From contig JAJEKV010000083.1 of NCBI GenBank assembly GCA_021234155.1, forward strand, positions 588,332 to 652,331: a DNA stretch of 64,000 nucleotides. The letters run 5' to 3'. The stretch comes from Isoetes taiwanensis (Eukaryota > Streptophyta > Lycopodiopsida > Isoetales > Isoetaceae). Each line of letters opens with the position of its first letter. The first letter of the stretch is position 1. The notes under the pieces were generated by a model. It saw nothing but the letters and a program-made list of their open reading frames with translations. It was not told where the DNA came from and ran no database searches. A program made the translations under genes and the position numbers. Below are positions 44,572-56,764 of the stretch, in pieces.

Positions 44572-44600
44572 GCCCGGCATTGCCGGGCACACGTTTCTAG
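44572..44600 (+). mobile_element. Helitron-like 3' terminus
   Basis: The perfect hairpin GCCCGGC-ATT-GCCGGGC is followed eight bases later by CTAG and then T. This matches the Helitron 3' rule of a hairpin, about ten bases, then CTRR at a T. I could not locate the 5' end, and no Rep/helicase is present, so this would be a non-autonomous copy. Confidence 0.5.
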
Positions 44601-45079
44601 TTATTATTAATAAGGTACATAATATGTATGGAATAAATATGAATGTTGTAAGAAATATGTGTGGATATTATATAAACATTTTGCGGCGGCCCCTTTGAGG
44701 CCAAATGTCAGGGTTTTTGCAATCTGGAAAACGTTGCATTGCAAATGAAATTGAAAAAACAAAGATTGCCTAGGGGTGTTCTATGTATACGTTTATCGAG
44801 AGTTGTTACAAAACACTAAGGCCATTAATCTCTATGTATAAATAATGTGCCATCACAAGCATACAAGTGTTCTCCTTCACAAGTGTATGGATCTGTGCAT
44901 TGCATCTTCAAAGCATAAATGAAACTAGATGTCAAGCCTATAAATGCCAAATTGTGAAACAAACGAAAAGGAAAATACTGGGGGGAGGGGGTTCATACTA
45001 TATTGGCCATACAACACGAGTGAGTGACCTTTAGGAGGTTTATTTTTAATGAAAACACACATATACATTATAATAAGTA

Positions 45080-46324
45080 GGGAAATTTCTAAAATTACCC
45101 TTGTATTTATGTGTAATTGTTAAAAAGCCCTTAATTTTGTTGTATTTGTCAAAACGCCCCACTTTTTTCTACGTATCTTATTTTCGGCTGAACGGCGGTG
45201 GCGGGAGCACAGATCCGACAGAGAAACGGCAATTGCAGACATCAATTTGCCTATCTCTGTTGCGCGATCACTGATCCGGCAGAAGAACCGGCTTCCAGCA
45301 AATAACGACAGCCCTAACTTCTTAGAATTCTCTCCCATCCGATTCATAAATAGCAAGTCGATTTAAATCGATTCTTCACAAACAGGTAAGCTTTGGTTTT
45401 TGCGGACTGATCTGTGGCACTGATGTATGTGTTCTTTCCGTCTACAAGAAAGACTGATTTATGTTAATGTTCATGTTATTGTTTTTGCAAAGTTTTGGTT
45501 GATCTTATTCTTCCTTTATGCAGATTTGCTTGACAACAATTATGAAGTGGAGCTGCGACTCAGAGTCACATGGATTAATGCCATAAGGTGTAGGTTAGTT
45601 CAAGCGTCCCTTCATAGAAGCATCTTTCTAAAATAATCTTATGTGTATTCAGCTACTTGTTTATAGTAGCTCAGGAAAATGTGTCATGCAAGCTACCAAC
45701 TGCATTATTTTTCTGATCACAGTTATCTTGTTTTTCTGAAGCTATCTTGTCTTTCTTGCTTTTAAGCTACGATCATGGTTCAGATCATGGTTCAACTGAA
45801 ACATATTTGCAGAGTTTATGGTCATGGTTCATTATTTTTCTGATAACAGTTATCTTGTTTTTCTGAAGCTTTTGTTTTATGAGATGTCTTAGAATTGTGA
45901 TTTAGCATCATAAGCTAGCAAGGATTGGTTTGAGCCCAGACATTTGTGAATTATTTTCCTGGACAAATAATCATGTCTGGAACTGTGCCAATTCGTGAAA
46001 AGGAAATAGGTTCTTATATACAGCGGTAGCATGGTACTTGGGGTACTGGAAATTGGACACACTGAAGCATGCGAAAAGTTACATCTGCAGAGGCAAGGGT
46101 GAAGAAATAGACAAAGAAGATTGGTTAAACTTCTGCCGGATCTGTGCTCCCGCAACAGACACAGGCAAATTGATGTCTGGAATTGCCGGATCTATGCTCC
46201 CGCCACCGCCGTTCAGCCGAAAATAAGATACGTAGAAAAAAGTGGGGCATTTTGACAAATACAAAAAAATTAAGGGCTTTTTAACAATTACACATAAATA
46301 CAAGGGTAATTTTAGAAATTTCCC
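45080..46324. mobile_element. MULE-type non-autonomous element with long inverted repeats
   Basis: Ends are inverted copies about 200-240 bp long, starting GGGAAATTTCTAAAATTACC at 45080 and complementary at 46324. Identical 9 bp sequences TAATAAGTA flank it (45071-45079 and 46325-46333), the target duplication size of Mutator-like elements. The interior has no transposase. It contains gene-like sequence with a CAGGTAAGC splice-donor-like site near 45390, so it may be a Pack-MULE. Confidence 0.85.
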
Positions 46325-46333
46325 TAATAAGTA

Positions 46334-47847
46334 TGGTTTTTGTGTATTTCATACCATACGAAGTCGTGAGGGGGAAGTTAGCAGGAGTAGAATAAATTAT
46401 ACATGTATGGGAAACAACTAAAGTTATACTTCTCTTCCTATTAATCAGCTGGGAGCTCCATACAAGCCTGAAGATAACAAAGATTATATAGTCCTTTTGT
46501 TATGCACTAACCAATAATGCCTTAGCGCGAAATGACTGAATCGTTACTGGGATTGTTCTTTAGTTCTATTGCCTCCATGATATATCAAATTTCTTGCAGA
46601 TTTCAATTTAACGCTATGATATCTGAGAATTTAAAATTCCAAGCCTCTATCCCCATATTTAATCATTTATGCGCTGCACTTGGATGGAATAGCCAATTTT
46701 TGTAAGACACACTCTGGCAAGGAAAAGAAGACTTTATCAAGTACTGCCCTTGCTAACGTAATGAAGACCACATTCTGTCACCAAACAGGCCACATTTTCT
46801 TTAAATTTTCTTTTAATGTAGGAGAAAATAATCATTCCCCTTCTTGGGAATGAATGAGATGTACTTGAAAAAGAATCAATCAACATGATTTAAGGAAATA
46901 TGATGATAAAATGTGACAAGTGGCATATAACATTTCTTGCAGAGTTGAAGACTTCCTAGTGTAAAGCAAACTTCAAGAAGCAACTACCTACGAAGGATCC
47001 GTGAACTTATGAAGAACAGCAAGAATCAGTGAAGCCCGAATACTTCAGAGGGAAAGCAATGGAATTCAGGATGACTTCGACGAATACACGATGTCATGGA
47101 TTACAGTCCGCTGATCCTATAAAAACAAAAAAAGGGCTGGCATGGGCAGATTGGTTTATTTGACCATCTTCCATTGTATTTAACACATTGAATCACTCTT
47201 TGGCAAACCACTAGTGTTCTTATCATCATGTTTGGTGCACTAAGTTGCAACAAAACTTAAAATTTGGTGCACGTCATGTTTGATGCACTCATAGTTGGGC
47301 CGACCCACTGACCTAGCCGACCTACCGACCTAGGTGGGAGAAAGCCGACCTAGGTGGGAATTTTTCGCCGACCTACCGACCTATTTTGCCAAAATTCAAG
47401 CCTAACACTCAATGATAGAAGACAATAAATCATACTCAATTTATAATATTAGTACATTTGTGATCTGGAGATAATTTATTACAAGATAGAATGCATTTCA
47501 CTTCAAAACACTTGATTGTCAACCTATTGTTCCCATAAGAACCTAGATTAGACTATGCTAATTTTAATGTCATATAAGAACCTCGATTAGACTATGCTAT
47601 GTTAGAATAAGCAAAAGTCCATGGATCGGCTGCCAAATCCGAGCAACAAGTAGCGCCAAATGTAGCTAAAAGAAAAAAAGAAAAACAAAGAATTTCTTAG
47701 TTAGTAGAAATATAAGGTAACAGAAATGTATCCAGCAGCACGTATCCACTTTATCAAGCAAATCCCTCTATTTTATGCTGCAAGAATGGGTAATTTGGAG
47801 GCAGTGAAAATAGAGGGCAGATAAAGCACGCACTAAAACTGCTGGAT
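46334..47847. other. intergenic
   Basis: Short tandem CCGACCTA repeats at about 47290-47390 and a ~47 bp tandem pair around 47535-47600 (GATTAGACTATGCTA). No gene is seen. Confidence 0.5.
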
Positions 47848-47850
47848 TAA

Positions 47851-47890
47851 GGGTTTATTCAGACCAGCCGTTAAGTTAAGTTAAGTTAGC
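47851..47890 (+). repeat. left terminal inverted repeat
   Basis: GGGTTTATTCAGACCAGCCG followed by repeated GTTAA. It is preceded by TAA. Confidence 0.8.
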
Positions 47891-48094
47891 ATTTTTAACC
47901 ATAACACTCTTCACACCACAAGTTAAGTTAGTATAATATTAGTTAGTGGTGGTTAACGTTTTTTTAACGGAAAACCTTAACCAAACCTTCTTTCACACTC
48001 AACATCGCAGTTAATGTGCTGTTAACACAAAATTAACTAGACCGTTAAAATACGGTGCCTTCTTTGGCTCCCGAAATCGGGGTCTCGCGCGGAA

Positions 48095-48551
48095 GAAAAT
48101 CGCTTAAGCGATTTAGGAAAAATCGCTTAAGCGATTTTCGGGCACTTGCGAAAATCGCTTAAGCGATTTTCAAAGGGGAAGGTGAAAATCGCTTAAGCGA
48201 TTTTCGTTTTCCATTACCGGAAACTCGGCTCACCTCCAGGTGGTTTTAAATAAAAATCGAAAATCGCTTAAGCGATTTTCAGGCAATCTGGCGTCCGTCG
48301 GCGATCGATCCGTCGGTGATCGCTGCCAGTGAAAAAATCAGAAATCGCTAAGCGATTTTCGCCTTGTCGGCCTTGAAAGTAAGAGAAAAAACAATTTGAA
48401 AATCGCTTTGCTTATTTTAAATATATCGGCGCCAAAGTAAGCCGAAAGTAAGAGAAAAACAATTTGAAAATCGCTTAAGCGATTTTCGCGTGTCAGTGTC
48501 GGCAGGGAAAATAAAAAAAAAAAAAAATTGAAAATCGCTTAAGCGATTTTC
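48095..48551. repeat. CTTAAG palindrome array, left cluster
   Basis: About eight copies of the self-complementary AAAATCGCTTAAGCGATTTT, some with small changes, at about 48095, 48118, 48150, 48184, 48259, 48341, 48466 and 48530. Several are preceded by A-rich tracts ending in TTG. Spacing is irregular. Confidence 0.95.
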
Positions 48552-48571
48552 AAATTTTTATAAAACAAACT

Positions 48572-48979
48572 TTGCCATATCGTCCAAAGCCTCTAATCTC
48601 CCCGCCTATCTTGTTGAAATGGTCCGGACAGGTTAAAGACCGTAGGGTGGGCACGCGATATGTCCCTTCTACCGATAATCCCTCCTCCTCCTCCTCCTCA
48701 GGGACATCATCAGCAATCCCCAGCTCCTCCTCCTCCAAGGACAAAGCAACCCCCTACGCCGCTCCTTTCACCATCGCCGCAAGAATGAGTGAAAGGGAGC
48801 TTTGTCACCGCTTTAACGTCGGGGCGTAAGGTAAAATGAACGATCGGTAGAATGGCTCAACGAGCCAACGATACGAGATGAAACGATGTTAAATGTGCGG
48901 ATAATGATGCAAATGGTTGCGTTAAATTGTCACGCCCCGGGATGGACAAAGACAATGTGTAATTTGCTTTTATGAATGG

Positions 48980-49013
<34 letters not shown>

Positions 49014-49770
49014 AAATCGCTTTTAGCGATTTTCAAGTGTCATGTCAACAATCACCTTCAAAAAATTGAAAATCGCTCAAAGCGATTTTCAATTCAATAT
49101 AAAATAAGCATGCGTGTTCGCGTGAAAGGAGTGCTTAAGCGATTAGCGATAGGGTAAGAATATAGGGTTTTGCTCCTCGTTTTTGCAGCTTGTTTGATAG
49201 GGTAAGATTATAGGGTTTTTGCTCCTCGTGCTCTCTTACATTCTTTTCAGAACACTCAAAATGGCCGAAACAAGGCAGAGACGGGGACACACCATCACCA
49301 AATGCAGTCTCATATTAGTGGGCCAATCTTAGCCCATGCGAATCGGGATTGTATTTGGAGGTACAAAACGAGATGAGCCAGATCCAACGAGAGAAGTTAA
49401 GCGCCCAATTCCTAAGCTCCTCCAAGGTGATGGGTTCATAAGGAATGGCTTAACGAGGAACAACTCAAGAGGGGGGAGCTGGAGGAGTGCCTCATATCTT
49501 TTAAACGCTTTATTTACGGGGCAAAGGCACCGAAAAGGTGCCTGAAGATGGAGGAGGTTTGGATGCACACACGTTAGACACTGTGTTTAAGAAGCTTTAC
49601 AAGAAGCAAAAAGACTATGCGGGGCTATGGTAAACAAGCTCATCGGGCCGCCGGTGGTCATTCTATCAAGAATTTGGATGATTGGGTGGATCTGACAAAT
49701 CCGAAGACATATTGATGAGTTCGATATGGAGGATCTCATCGAGGCCGGTGGGCATAGAGTGAAGCTTTGG
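48572..49770 (+). other. decayed coding remnants, unknown
   Basis: One frame has a Ser-rich segment (STDNPSSSSSSGTSSAIPSS). Another, near 49570-49700, gives FKKLYKKQKDYAGLW and, in shifted frames, GRRWSFYQEFG, which has the look of a SANT/MYB-like or transposase accessory protein. I cannot assign it. Confidence 0.3.
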
Positions 49771-50151
49771 TGTTTTCTATTATACGTTGTCTATTATGTA
49801 GTATGTTTGTTTGAATTAGCCATGTCTTGTGAGACCTATGTATTTTCTTCATGTGAAAGAATCTAAACATTTGAGAGTAGCACCAAAATTTTTGACATCT
49901 ATGTAATTTTCGTGGTCGGTCTTGAGATAAGTGTTTTCACTCAATTTCATTATAAAAGCATATCACGGTGAAAGCAAGAGGAAAAAAAAAAAAAAAAATT
50001 GAAAATCGCTAAGCGATTTTTAGCAATGTCACTTTGTCGGCAATCAAAAAAAAAAAAAAAACTAAATCGCTTAAGCGATTTTCAAGATAAGGTCTGTCAC
50101 CGAAAAGTAGGAGGGAAAAAAATAAAAATTTGAAAATCACTTAAGCGATTT
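49010..50151. repeat. CTTAAG palindrome array, second cluster
   Basis: Variant palindromes occur at about 49014, 49069, 50001, 50065 and 50132. Most follow a poly-A run of 14-30 bases (the longest at 48979-49009) and the bases TTG. The unit is therefore poly-A, TTG, palindrome, CAA. Confidence 0.9.
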
Positions 50152-51773
50152 TGCATTCAATATAAAACAAGCCTTCGGGGCTACCATATGCGTGAAAGGC
50201 GTTTTAAGCGATCCGCTTAAGTAGTTCCCCGAAGTTCTCCCGGCATAGTGCGGCTTGTTTGATAGGCTTTGTTAGAATGTCGGATTGATTATGAGGATGA
50301 GGGTTCCTTGAGCGAAGCCAGATGATGGCAATAGCGACTATTGGGAGGATTCATCCGACTATTCAGATGCCGCATTGCTCTACACCGCCCGCTTTGCCAC
50401 CAAGTGCACCTCGCGGGCCGGTGTGGTTCCAATGTTGTGCGTGAGGTGGTTCGGATGTATCCCGATCCGCGGCGACCGGGCTTAGGTAGCAACGGGCCCG
50501 AGGGAGTTCCTGTGCATGGGTATGTGTTCTTGAAAGCAACATATGATCTTATGATTGCTTCCGTCAACCAAGGTAGACCCCCCGTGATCCGTCGCGACAT
50601 CGAGGATCGCAGACCCGCATTTTCCTCCCTTCCCACAGAGACCGAACCGGGCATGTTCTTTCCGAAAGTGGCATAGATATGAGGGGCGGTGGGGAGCAAT
50701 ACCGCGAGGGGCTATACGTGGGAGTCGCCGGTCATGTTTCCTATTTGCATAGGGTGGGATCGCATCCGTAAAAGTGTGTGCCTTGGGTAGAGGATTGGAA
50801 CAACTAGTGGTGCAAAGTGTCAGATTGCCAATGGCCGACTTGTCGCAAGACGCTGCAATCCCAGAAGAAATAAGATCACAAAGGGGAGACAGATAGCGAG
50901 GCACCCGGATCCTACTGAATACGCGGACCCAAAGGCTCGCAGTGCGCAAGTAAAGGTTCGCATGTACATGAAGGATAATGACTTCCTCAACATGAGATCA
51001 GCACCGTGACCGATCGACATCGAGTGGGAGAGGTGCAAAAAGCAGACCGCGGTCCGCCTTGTGCACATCCACACGCCGCATCGACCGGGGTGGCGGCCTA
51101 CAGATGAGGGTGGACGATTTTGCCCGCCAACGGCGGAGGAATCCCAGCGCCAGCCCACAACTTCAGGCAGTGTGTCCGGAGGAGTCACTGCACGGTCGCA
51201 CGATAGGCTTTCGCATCACGCACGCCGAATGGTCGCGGAGGACAAGCGGAGCGACCTGGATATTTGGCGACCGCTGCATTCTCCGGCAACGCATCCACAA
51301 TAAGCCAGAGGTATGGTCTCTACCAGTTCACCCTAATCCTGATAGAAAGAGCCGCGGCGCTAATGAGAAACGTGAACAACACAAAGGTCGTGGTGGGACA
51401 TGGCTTAAGGCGGTGGGTCCCATGCTCGGGGAGGAGACCACGGCAGCTTGAGCCAAGCCACATATCGGTTTGACATGAGCCGAGGAGGTGTGGCGCTCTC
51501 GCAACAAGTATCGAATGTTTGGTGAGCGTAATGTCATGTCTAATTAGGCTTGTAATTGTTCAAGCGCACTCACTTGCCTTGGCTCAACGCGTGACTATGT
51601 TTCAGCGGTGGCGAATGGCCGCACGGGACAGCTTTGAGGAGAACATAGAGGGTGGGCACATGCAGGAAAGGTCCTCTACCACCAGCCATTCGGGGCTCAC
51701 GCCGCGGATCCTAACGCCGCCCATGGATCCTAGTTTCGCAAGATGACACTATGCACCAGGGGGCGGCATAAAG

Positions 51774-52990
51774 ATGACAGCAAAAACTCGGGGTGGGCCC
51801 TCGACCGACATTCGGCACCAACATGTGGCGGATACCGCTTCACGCAGCCGTGGTTCCAGTTACGCGGGGTTGGATATCCGTCTTCTACATGCCGCGGTAC
51901 ACATAATAAGGGGTCGCAGCAGACAAAGAATGCATTACTTAAAAGCTTTACACCGGGTGTTTGAACGGATGGGGCATGTAAGGCCAAGGTCCATCACCAT
52001 TGACATGGACGGAGAGGAGAGAGTGGCCATAGAAGAGGCAGTTGCCAACGACCCATACTGTTTCAACGAGCACGGCGAGAAGGTAAAGAACTTTGCTTGT
52101 CACTATTTGTGTTTTCCTAGATGTAATGCCCGTGCGGATCGCAGTCAGGCGGTGTCATATCTTGTTGGTTCCATTGCAAGCGAGCATGGCGTGACAACCT
52201 CATGCCGAGGATACAAGACCGCCACACGCCAAGATGTCCGCAAAGGCTATCTAATCTCATGTTGGAGCCCGACCGAGCGGTATGAGCACTTGGAAAATCA
52301 CTTCTACAATGCCTATGGTAACAAAGCAGGTCTTAGATCTTCGAAAAGTGTCTTTGTCGAGCTCTTGATTAGAAATATCGTTTCGCATTTGACGCGTGCA
52401 GCTATACACACTGGGCATCCCAGTTTATCTTGCCCACAACTGGTTTGGGGGGCGGTGGGAAGGGAAATGGCAAGCGACACCAGGAGGTTGTGGCCCCATG
52501 GATACATGGACACTACCAACTACGTGGAGGCCCATTGGAGGGTGTTGAAGGTGCAAACTTTGGGTTGCAAGGTTAACTTGCGGATGTACACTCTAATTTG
52601 TTCGCTAGTAGGATATCCAAATGGTGATGATCCCCCGGGAGGCACAATTTTGACGCGGTGCAGGGAGCGTTGGAGCCTAGGTATGTCTCTAGCAAAGCAC
52701 ATAGTTAAGAATGCTCTTCCATTCTAATCACGTTCCCTTCCCTTTGCTTCAGCTGACTTCGGCCGGTACAGCCCGCGATCCTATCGCAAACGACGTGCAG
52801 GTGCACAAGATCTGCTGCAACGGTTTGAGGGAGATGCAAACACAATCACAAGAGAGTGGACGACGAGACCGCTGAACCGGCCCATCGATCCGGATGATGG
52901 GGTCCGCTATACGGTTTTGATGATGCAAAGACTATTGCACCTGTCCCGCCGATGTCCCAAAGGTGCAAGCACCTCATAGCAGAGAGATAT
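51774..52990 (+). pseudogene. MULE transposase, C-terminal part with SWIM zinc finger
   Basis: An open frame at 51774-52727 reads LKALHRVFERMGHVRPRSIT then IDMDGEERVAIEEAV, the Mutator-like MULE motif in which an acidic pair follows a ph-ph-D core. Further on are the ...ENHF... region and MDTTNYVEAHWRVLK with VNLRMYTLICSLVG, the usual end of the MULE domain. After the stop at 52725, other frames give DYCTCPA and RCKHLIAERYVSL (about 52930-52990), which together make a SWIM zinc finger. The N-terminal half is not readable. MULE transposases move elements with ~9 bp duplications. The frame breaks and CpG-rich sequence suggest decay, sequence error or both. Confidence 0.65.
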
Positions 52991-55900
52991 GTTTCTCTTT
53001 AGGTACCGTCCCGCCTCTTTCGGCGCTATATCCCGGACGGGGAAGCCGGAGCTCCAAAGACATCGAGCGCCACCACCCAAGACTGTAGTGGACGAAGACA
53101 CGCTGGAGATTGGTGGTTAGTCGCTGGTTGCGTGCAATGGGCTTGGGAAATGCAAGATCGGGTGCATCGGAGGTAATGAACCAAGAACACATAGACGAGG
53201 GAAGACTCGGCTCCATTGTTTGCGGAGGTGCGACGCCGCCTAAGGGCTGCCCGCGATGCGGCGCACCCAGAAACGCCCCAATGCGAGGGGGCTATGCAAC
53301 TCAAGCAGCGGGAGCACGGTGCGCGAACTTTTCAACGCCACGCCGTAGCCTCGCGGTAACGCTAAACGCCGCCTGCCACGGGGAGGAGAGGCTCCACCGG
53401 GCGCCGCCCAGATTTGACCGGATCACTTTCGGTGATGATGTGGATGGTACATGGCATTTAAATCAATGACAATGTTTCTATTGCATAGTAAAAAGTACAC
53501 TATGGGCCGCACGCCTCATTATTTGGTAGTTGAACCAATATGCCTTCGCATGTGCAAGCAATGAGTGTAAAGAAGTTTCGCTGGCCGTGCCACACATCTC
53601 GTCGGTGATGCATGTTCGGGCCGCACTGCAAGGTGAAAGGCTTCGGATGTCATGCGGGGCATATGTAACCGATTAATGAGGTGGTGGGAGGGATAGTGTC
53701 CAACCCGCAAGTCTATGTCCGCTCTCGGCCATAGGAAAGCCTTCATGACATGCCTTGGGATGTTTAGACAACATGGGCACCACAAGACCAATGTCGGGTT
53801 CAGGTTGGGACCGGGCGCCCGCCTACAGCCCAACCGATTAAACGCAAGCGCCCGAAGGGTGGGGCATGAGTGTGGTGCGACCACGGCTGCAATACCCCCG
53901 CCCCAACACCGCGGTAAGGACTTGTTGCACGATTGAAGACAACTAAAAGTAAGGAAGTCACAGCAAAGAACTCACCGATTTATCCGCGGGTTGCACTCGA
54001 TTTGAGTCCCCAGATGGGCCCACCCCGCCAGTGGGGAATCCATGCACCAAAAGCCCTCAAACGCTGGGCCACCCGAAGTCTCCCGCACTACGGTGGTCTG
54101 CAATATGCACCGTAACGCATTGTCCCCCGCAACCAGCTCACACACCGCATGAGTACGTGGAGACAAGAGAGGGATAGGGACTATGCCACGCATTACCCCA
54201 TGACAGATGGGCCAAATGATAGCTCGCAAGCTCCTCCCATCGTGCTTATGGGTACTTTGGGGAGGCAGGTCCGTGGCCATGATCTCGTGATCTTTGAACC
54301 CGGCCCGAGGGGTCCACCATTGCAAATGTGGATCTATCATCCGGTTGAACCGATGCATGCGTGCACCGCATACGCGTGCTACATGGTCGTGAAAAAGGTT
54401 GACAACACATGAATGAAATCGTGCTAGGACGCGTGCGATAATTACCCGACATGATCCGCCTCCCACTCTTCAGCGATTTCCCCAGCGATTGCCTTGCTGC
54501 GCGCTCTGCATCCAACGCCGCCAAAGGAAGGCGGCCCCTAACAATGACATTCGCGTTACGACCAGAAGCCGACAAGATTTACGTGGGTGCGTGGGGGTGG
54601 TGTGCTATCAACGCTTCGCCATACCTTCGCGGCATATCTGCGTCGAGTAATGCGAGTCCCCAAAAATATAAACCTCCTCCCGAAATAGAGAGGCAACATC
54701 AAACCGGGATGTAGCACAATGTTTACGTGCATCGCGTGCCTCTCACACCCTCCGGCCCACCCGAACCCATGTAAAGAAATAGTAGGCATACAAATAGTGG
54801 CTCCCGCCTCAAACTCCATCCCCCAAGACAGTAAAGAAACCCTCTAGCCTGTCCCTATGCCACTGTATCAGTGTAATCCGGCACTTGAGGAAAAGCGTGA
54901 AACCAAATTACGCCGCTTTAGAACGTAACCTCTCCTCCCGTGATATTCGAGCGAGTGTGCTTCAAATCGCCTCCCAAGAGTTTCTTCATCAAAGACGCCC
55001 AAGCACGAAGCCTCTACTTCACATGCAAGTTGGAGGGTGGCGTGGTGAATGAACAGCCGCCTGCGGCGTCTCAATAGCTGCCGGACTGTCAGTTCGGGCG
55101 CGGACGTATAATGTCCTCGCCCAGCCTAAGGTATGGTGCCGGATATACGATGCCGTACCCAAAATCCCGTGGTTCGAAGCTGGCGGCTCGCTCTCGCCGC
55201 TTCCATAGTGTGGGTTCAATCACGCTGGCCGGGTACGATGGTCGCCTTCCGCCGCGGTGGCTGCTCTGCCGCGATTGGTACGCTCTCATACGATAATGCC
55301 CCTTCTTTTGCTCCTCTTCACGCACCCGGCCTTGTTGCATACTCCTTGATCTCCCGGTGTAGAGGCGGGAGGGGCTCTGCGCGACATCCGCTCGGCTCAT
55401 CCACTCATGCGGTACCGCGTTCATCACGAGATCCTCCCTCGGTGGCACGCGTCACGGTGATCATAAGCGTGCCAGCCTCCCTATGCGGTATAGAGGGTGC
55501 ACCACCTCCTCCATTATGCCTGGCGATCTTTGAGGACGGCTTGTCAATACCTCATCACGCGCCCGGCCGGGTAATGCTGCAGAACTAGCAAATGTCTGAG
55601 GCATGGAGCCACGCATCACGGACCGGTCGTCCTCGTCAAAGCTTTCGCCTTTGTCTCACTTTGTCCGCCCATGATTACATTAGCTCTTGTTGCTCATTGT
55701 CCCTGCAATCGTGCGGTTCATTGAGGCTCACTCTCCTCATCCGTGAGATCGGGATGGGCTGCTAAGGGTCATTCCTGAGGACGACCCACGTTCCCTCGAT
55801 GGCCACCACATATCTCTCGCGGATATGCATTATGGTGCCCAATGGCACCGCCCCTCGTCGGGACACGGCCACGTGACGATTCACCGGCACCTGTCCCGCC

Positions 55901-56600
55901 AGATGGGGACACCCGAAAAAGGCCGCTAGCACCGATAAAGTGCCCAAACATGTGTGCCAATGGGTCGTTGGGGGGCCGTGACGCCCGGTCGACCATATGC
56001 CTCGATATTCCTGCCAAACATACAAGTACAAATGAAAAAACTCTAGAGACATAAATACAACACGCAAGTACAAATGAAAAAACTCTAGAGACACAACTAT
56101 GCAAGCTATCTAATGGGGGTCCGTCGGTGCTTACCAAAAAAGTGATGTACCCAACCTGCCCCGGCTGTCCGGTTGACGTAATCCGGGGAGCCCACTCTCG
56201 TCCATCCCTATCGGGTGGCTCTCTAGCAGAAGATCTACGCCCCATCGGTCACTGTTGCCATTTTGTAATGCCCTTTGGGGAATATGCCGAATGTGTTGTT
56301 AGTAAAGTAAATCTAATTATCATAAACAACATATGAAGGTAGGGTGTATAAAGAAGGAAGTCATAATATGTTCAACTTAATCAAGACCATGGTTATAATG
56401 GCAATGGTTCAAAAGGCCCATGGTTTTAGAATACAACAAAGGCATATCAAGACAAATCTAGGCATATCAAGACAAAATCTGGAATACAAAATTTAGAATA
56501 CAAAATCTAGAATACAAAATGCAGGCACATATTAAAGAATACAAAATCTAGGCACAAAATCTACAATACAAATACAAATGGGCACATATTAAATACCTTA
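52991..56600. other. CpG-rich region with unassignable ORFs
   Basis: Many overlapping open frames on both strands, because CG-rich codons contain few stops. None carries a motif I recognise. It probably holds further decayed parts of the MULE element. A 46 bp tandem pair (AAGTACAAATGAAAAAACTC) lies at about 56020-56097. Confidence 0.4.
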
Positions 56601-56639
56601 TGGAAACGTGAAAATCGCTAAGCACTGAAACCCGAAAAC

Positions 56640-56760
56640 CTCAAATATGAGCGATTCTGAAACCTGAAAATCGCTTCAACCTGAAACCTCAAATATGAGC
56701 GATTCTAAAACCTGAAAATCGCTTAAGCGATTTTGAAAATCGCTTAAGCGATTTTTCTCT
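56640..56760. repeat. CTTAAG palindrome array, right cluster
   Basis: Two full palindromes lie back to back at about 56717-56757, preceded by half-sites (GAGCGATTCT and CTGAAAATCGCTT) from 56640. This cluster lies on the other side of the MULE coding region from the two left clusters. Confidence 0.9.
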
Positions 56761-56764
56761 CTGC

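Larger units (their letters stand above)
40426..45070. other. intergenic with gene-like 5' leader and repeats
   Basis: No intact gene. At 40700-41250 the base composition and CT-rich leader-like sequence look like a promoter and 5' leader, and possible splice sites occur near 42060 and 42500. I can assemble no recognisable protein. Confidence 0.4.

Noticed and set aside
48095-50151. Regularly recurring palindromes considered as a CRISPR-like array
   Set aside because: Eukaryotic plant DNA, irregular spacing, no uniform spacers and no cas genes. The repeats are fully self-complementary and linked to poly-A.
49336-55588. Numerous 60-160 codon ORFs on both strands in the CpG-rich block
   Set aside because: CG-rich sequence has few stop codons, and the frames overlap on both strands with no motifs. 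Only the MULE/SWIM reading is supported.
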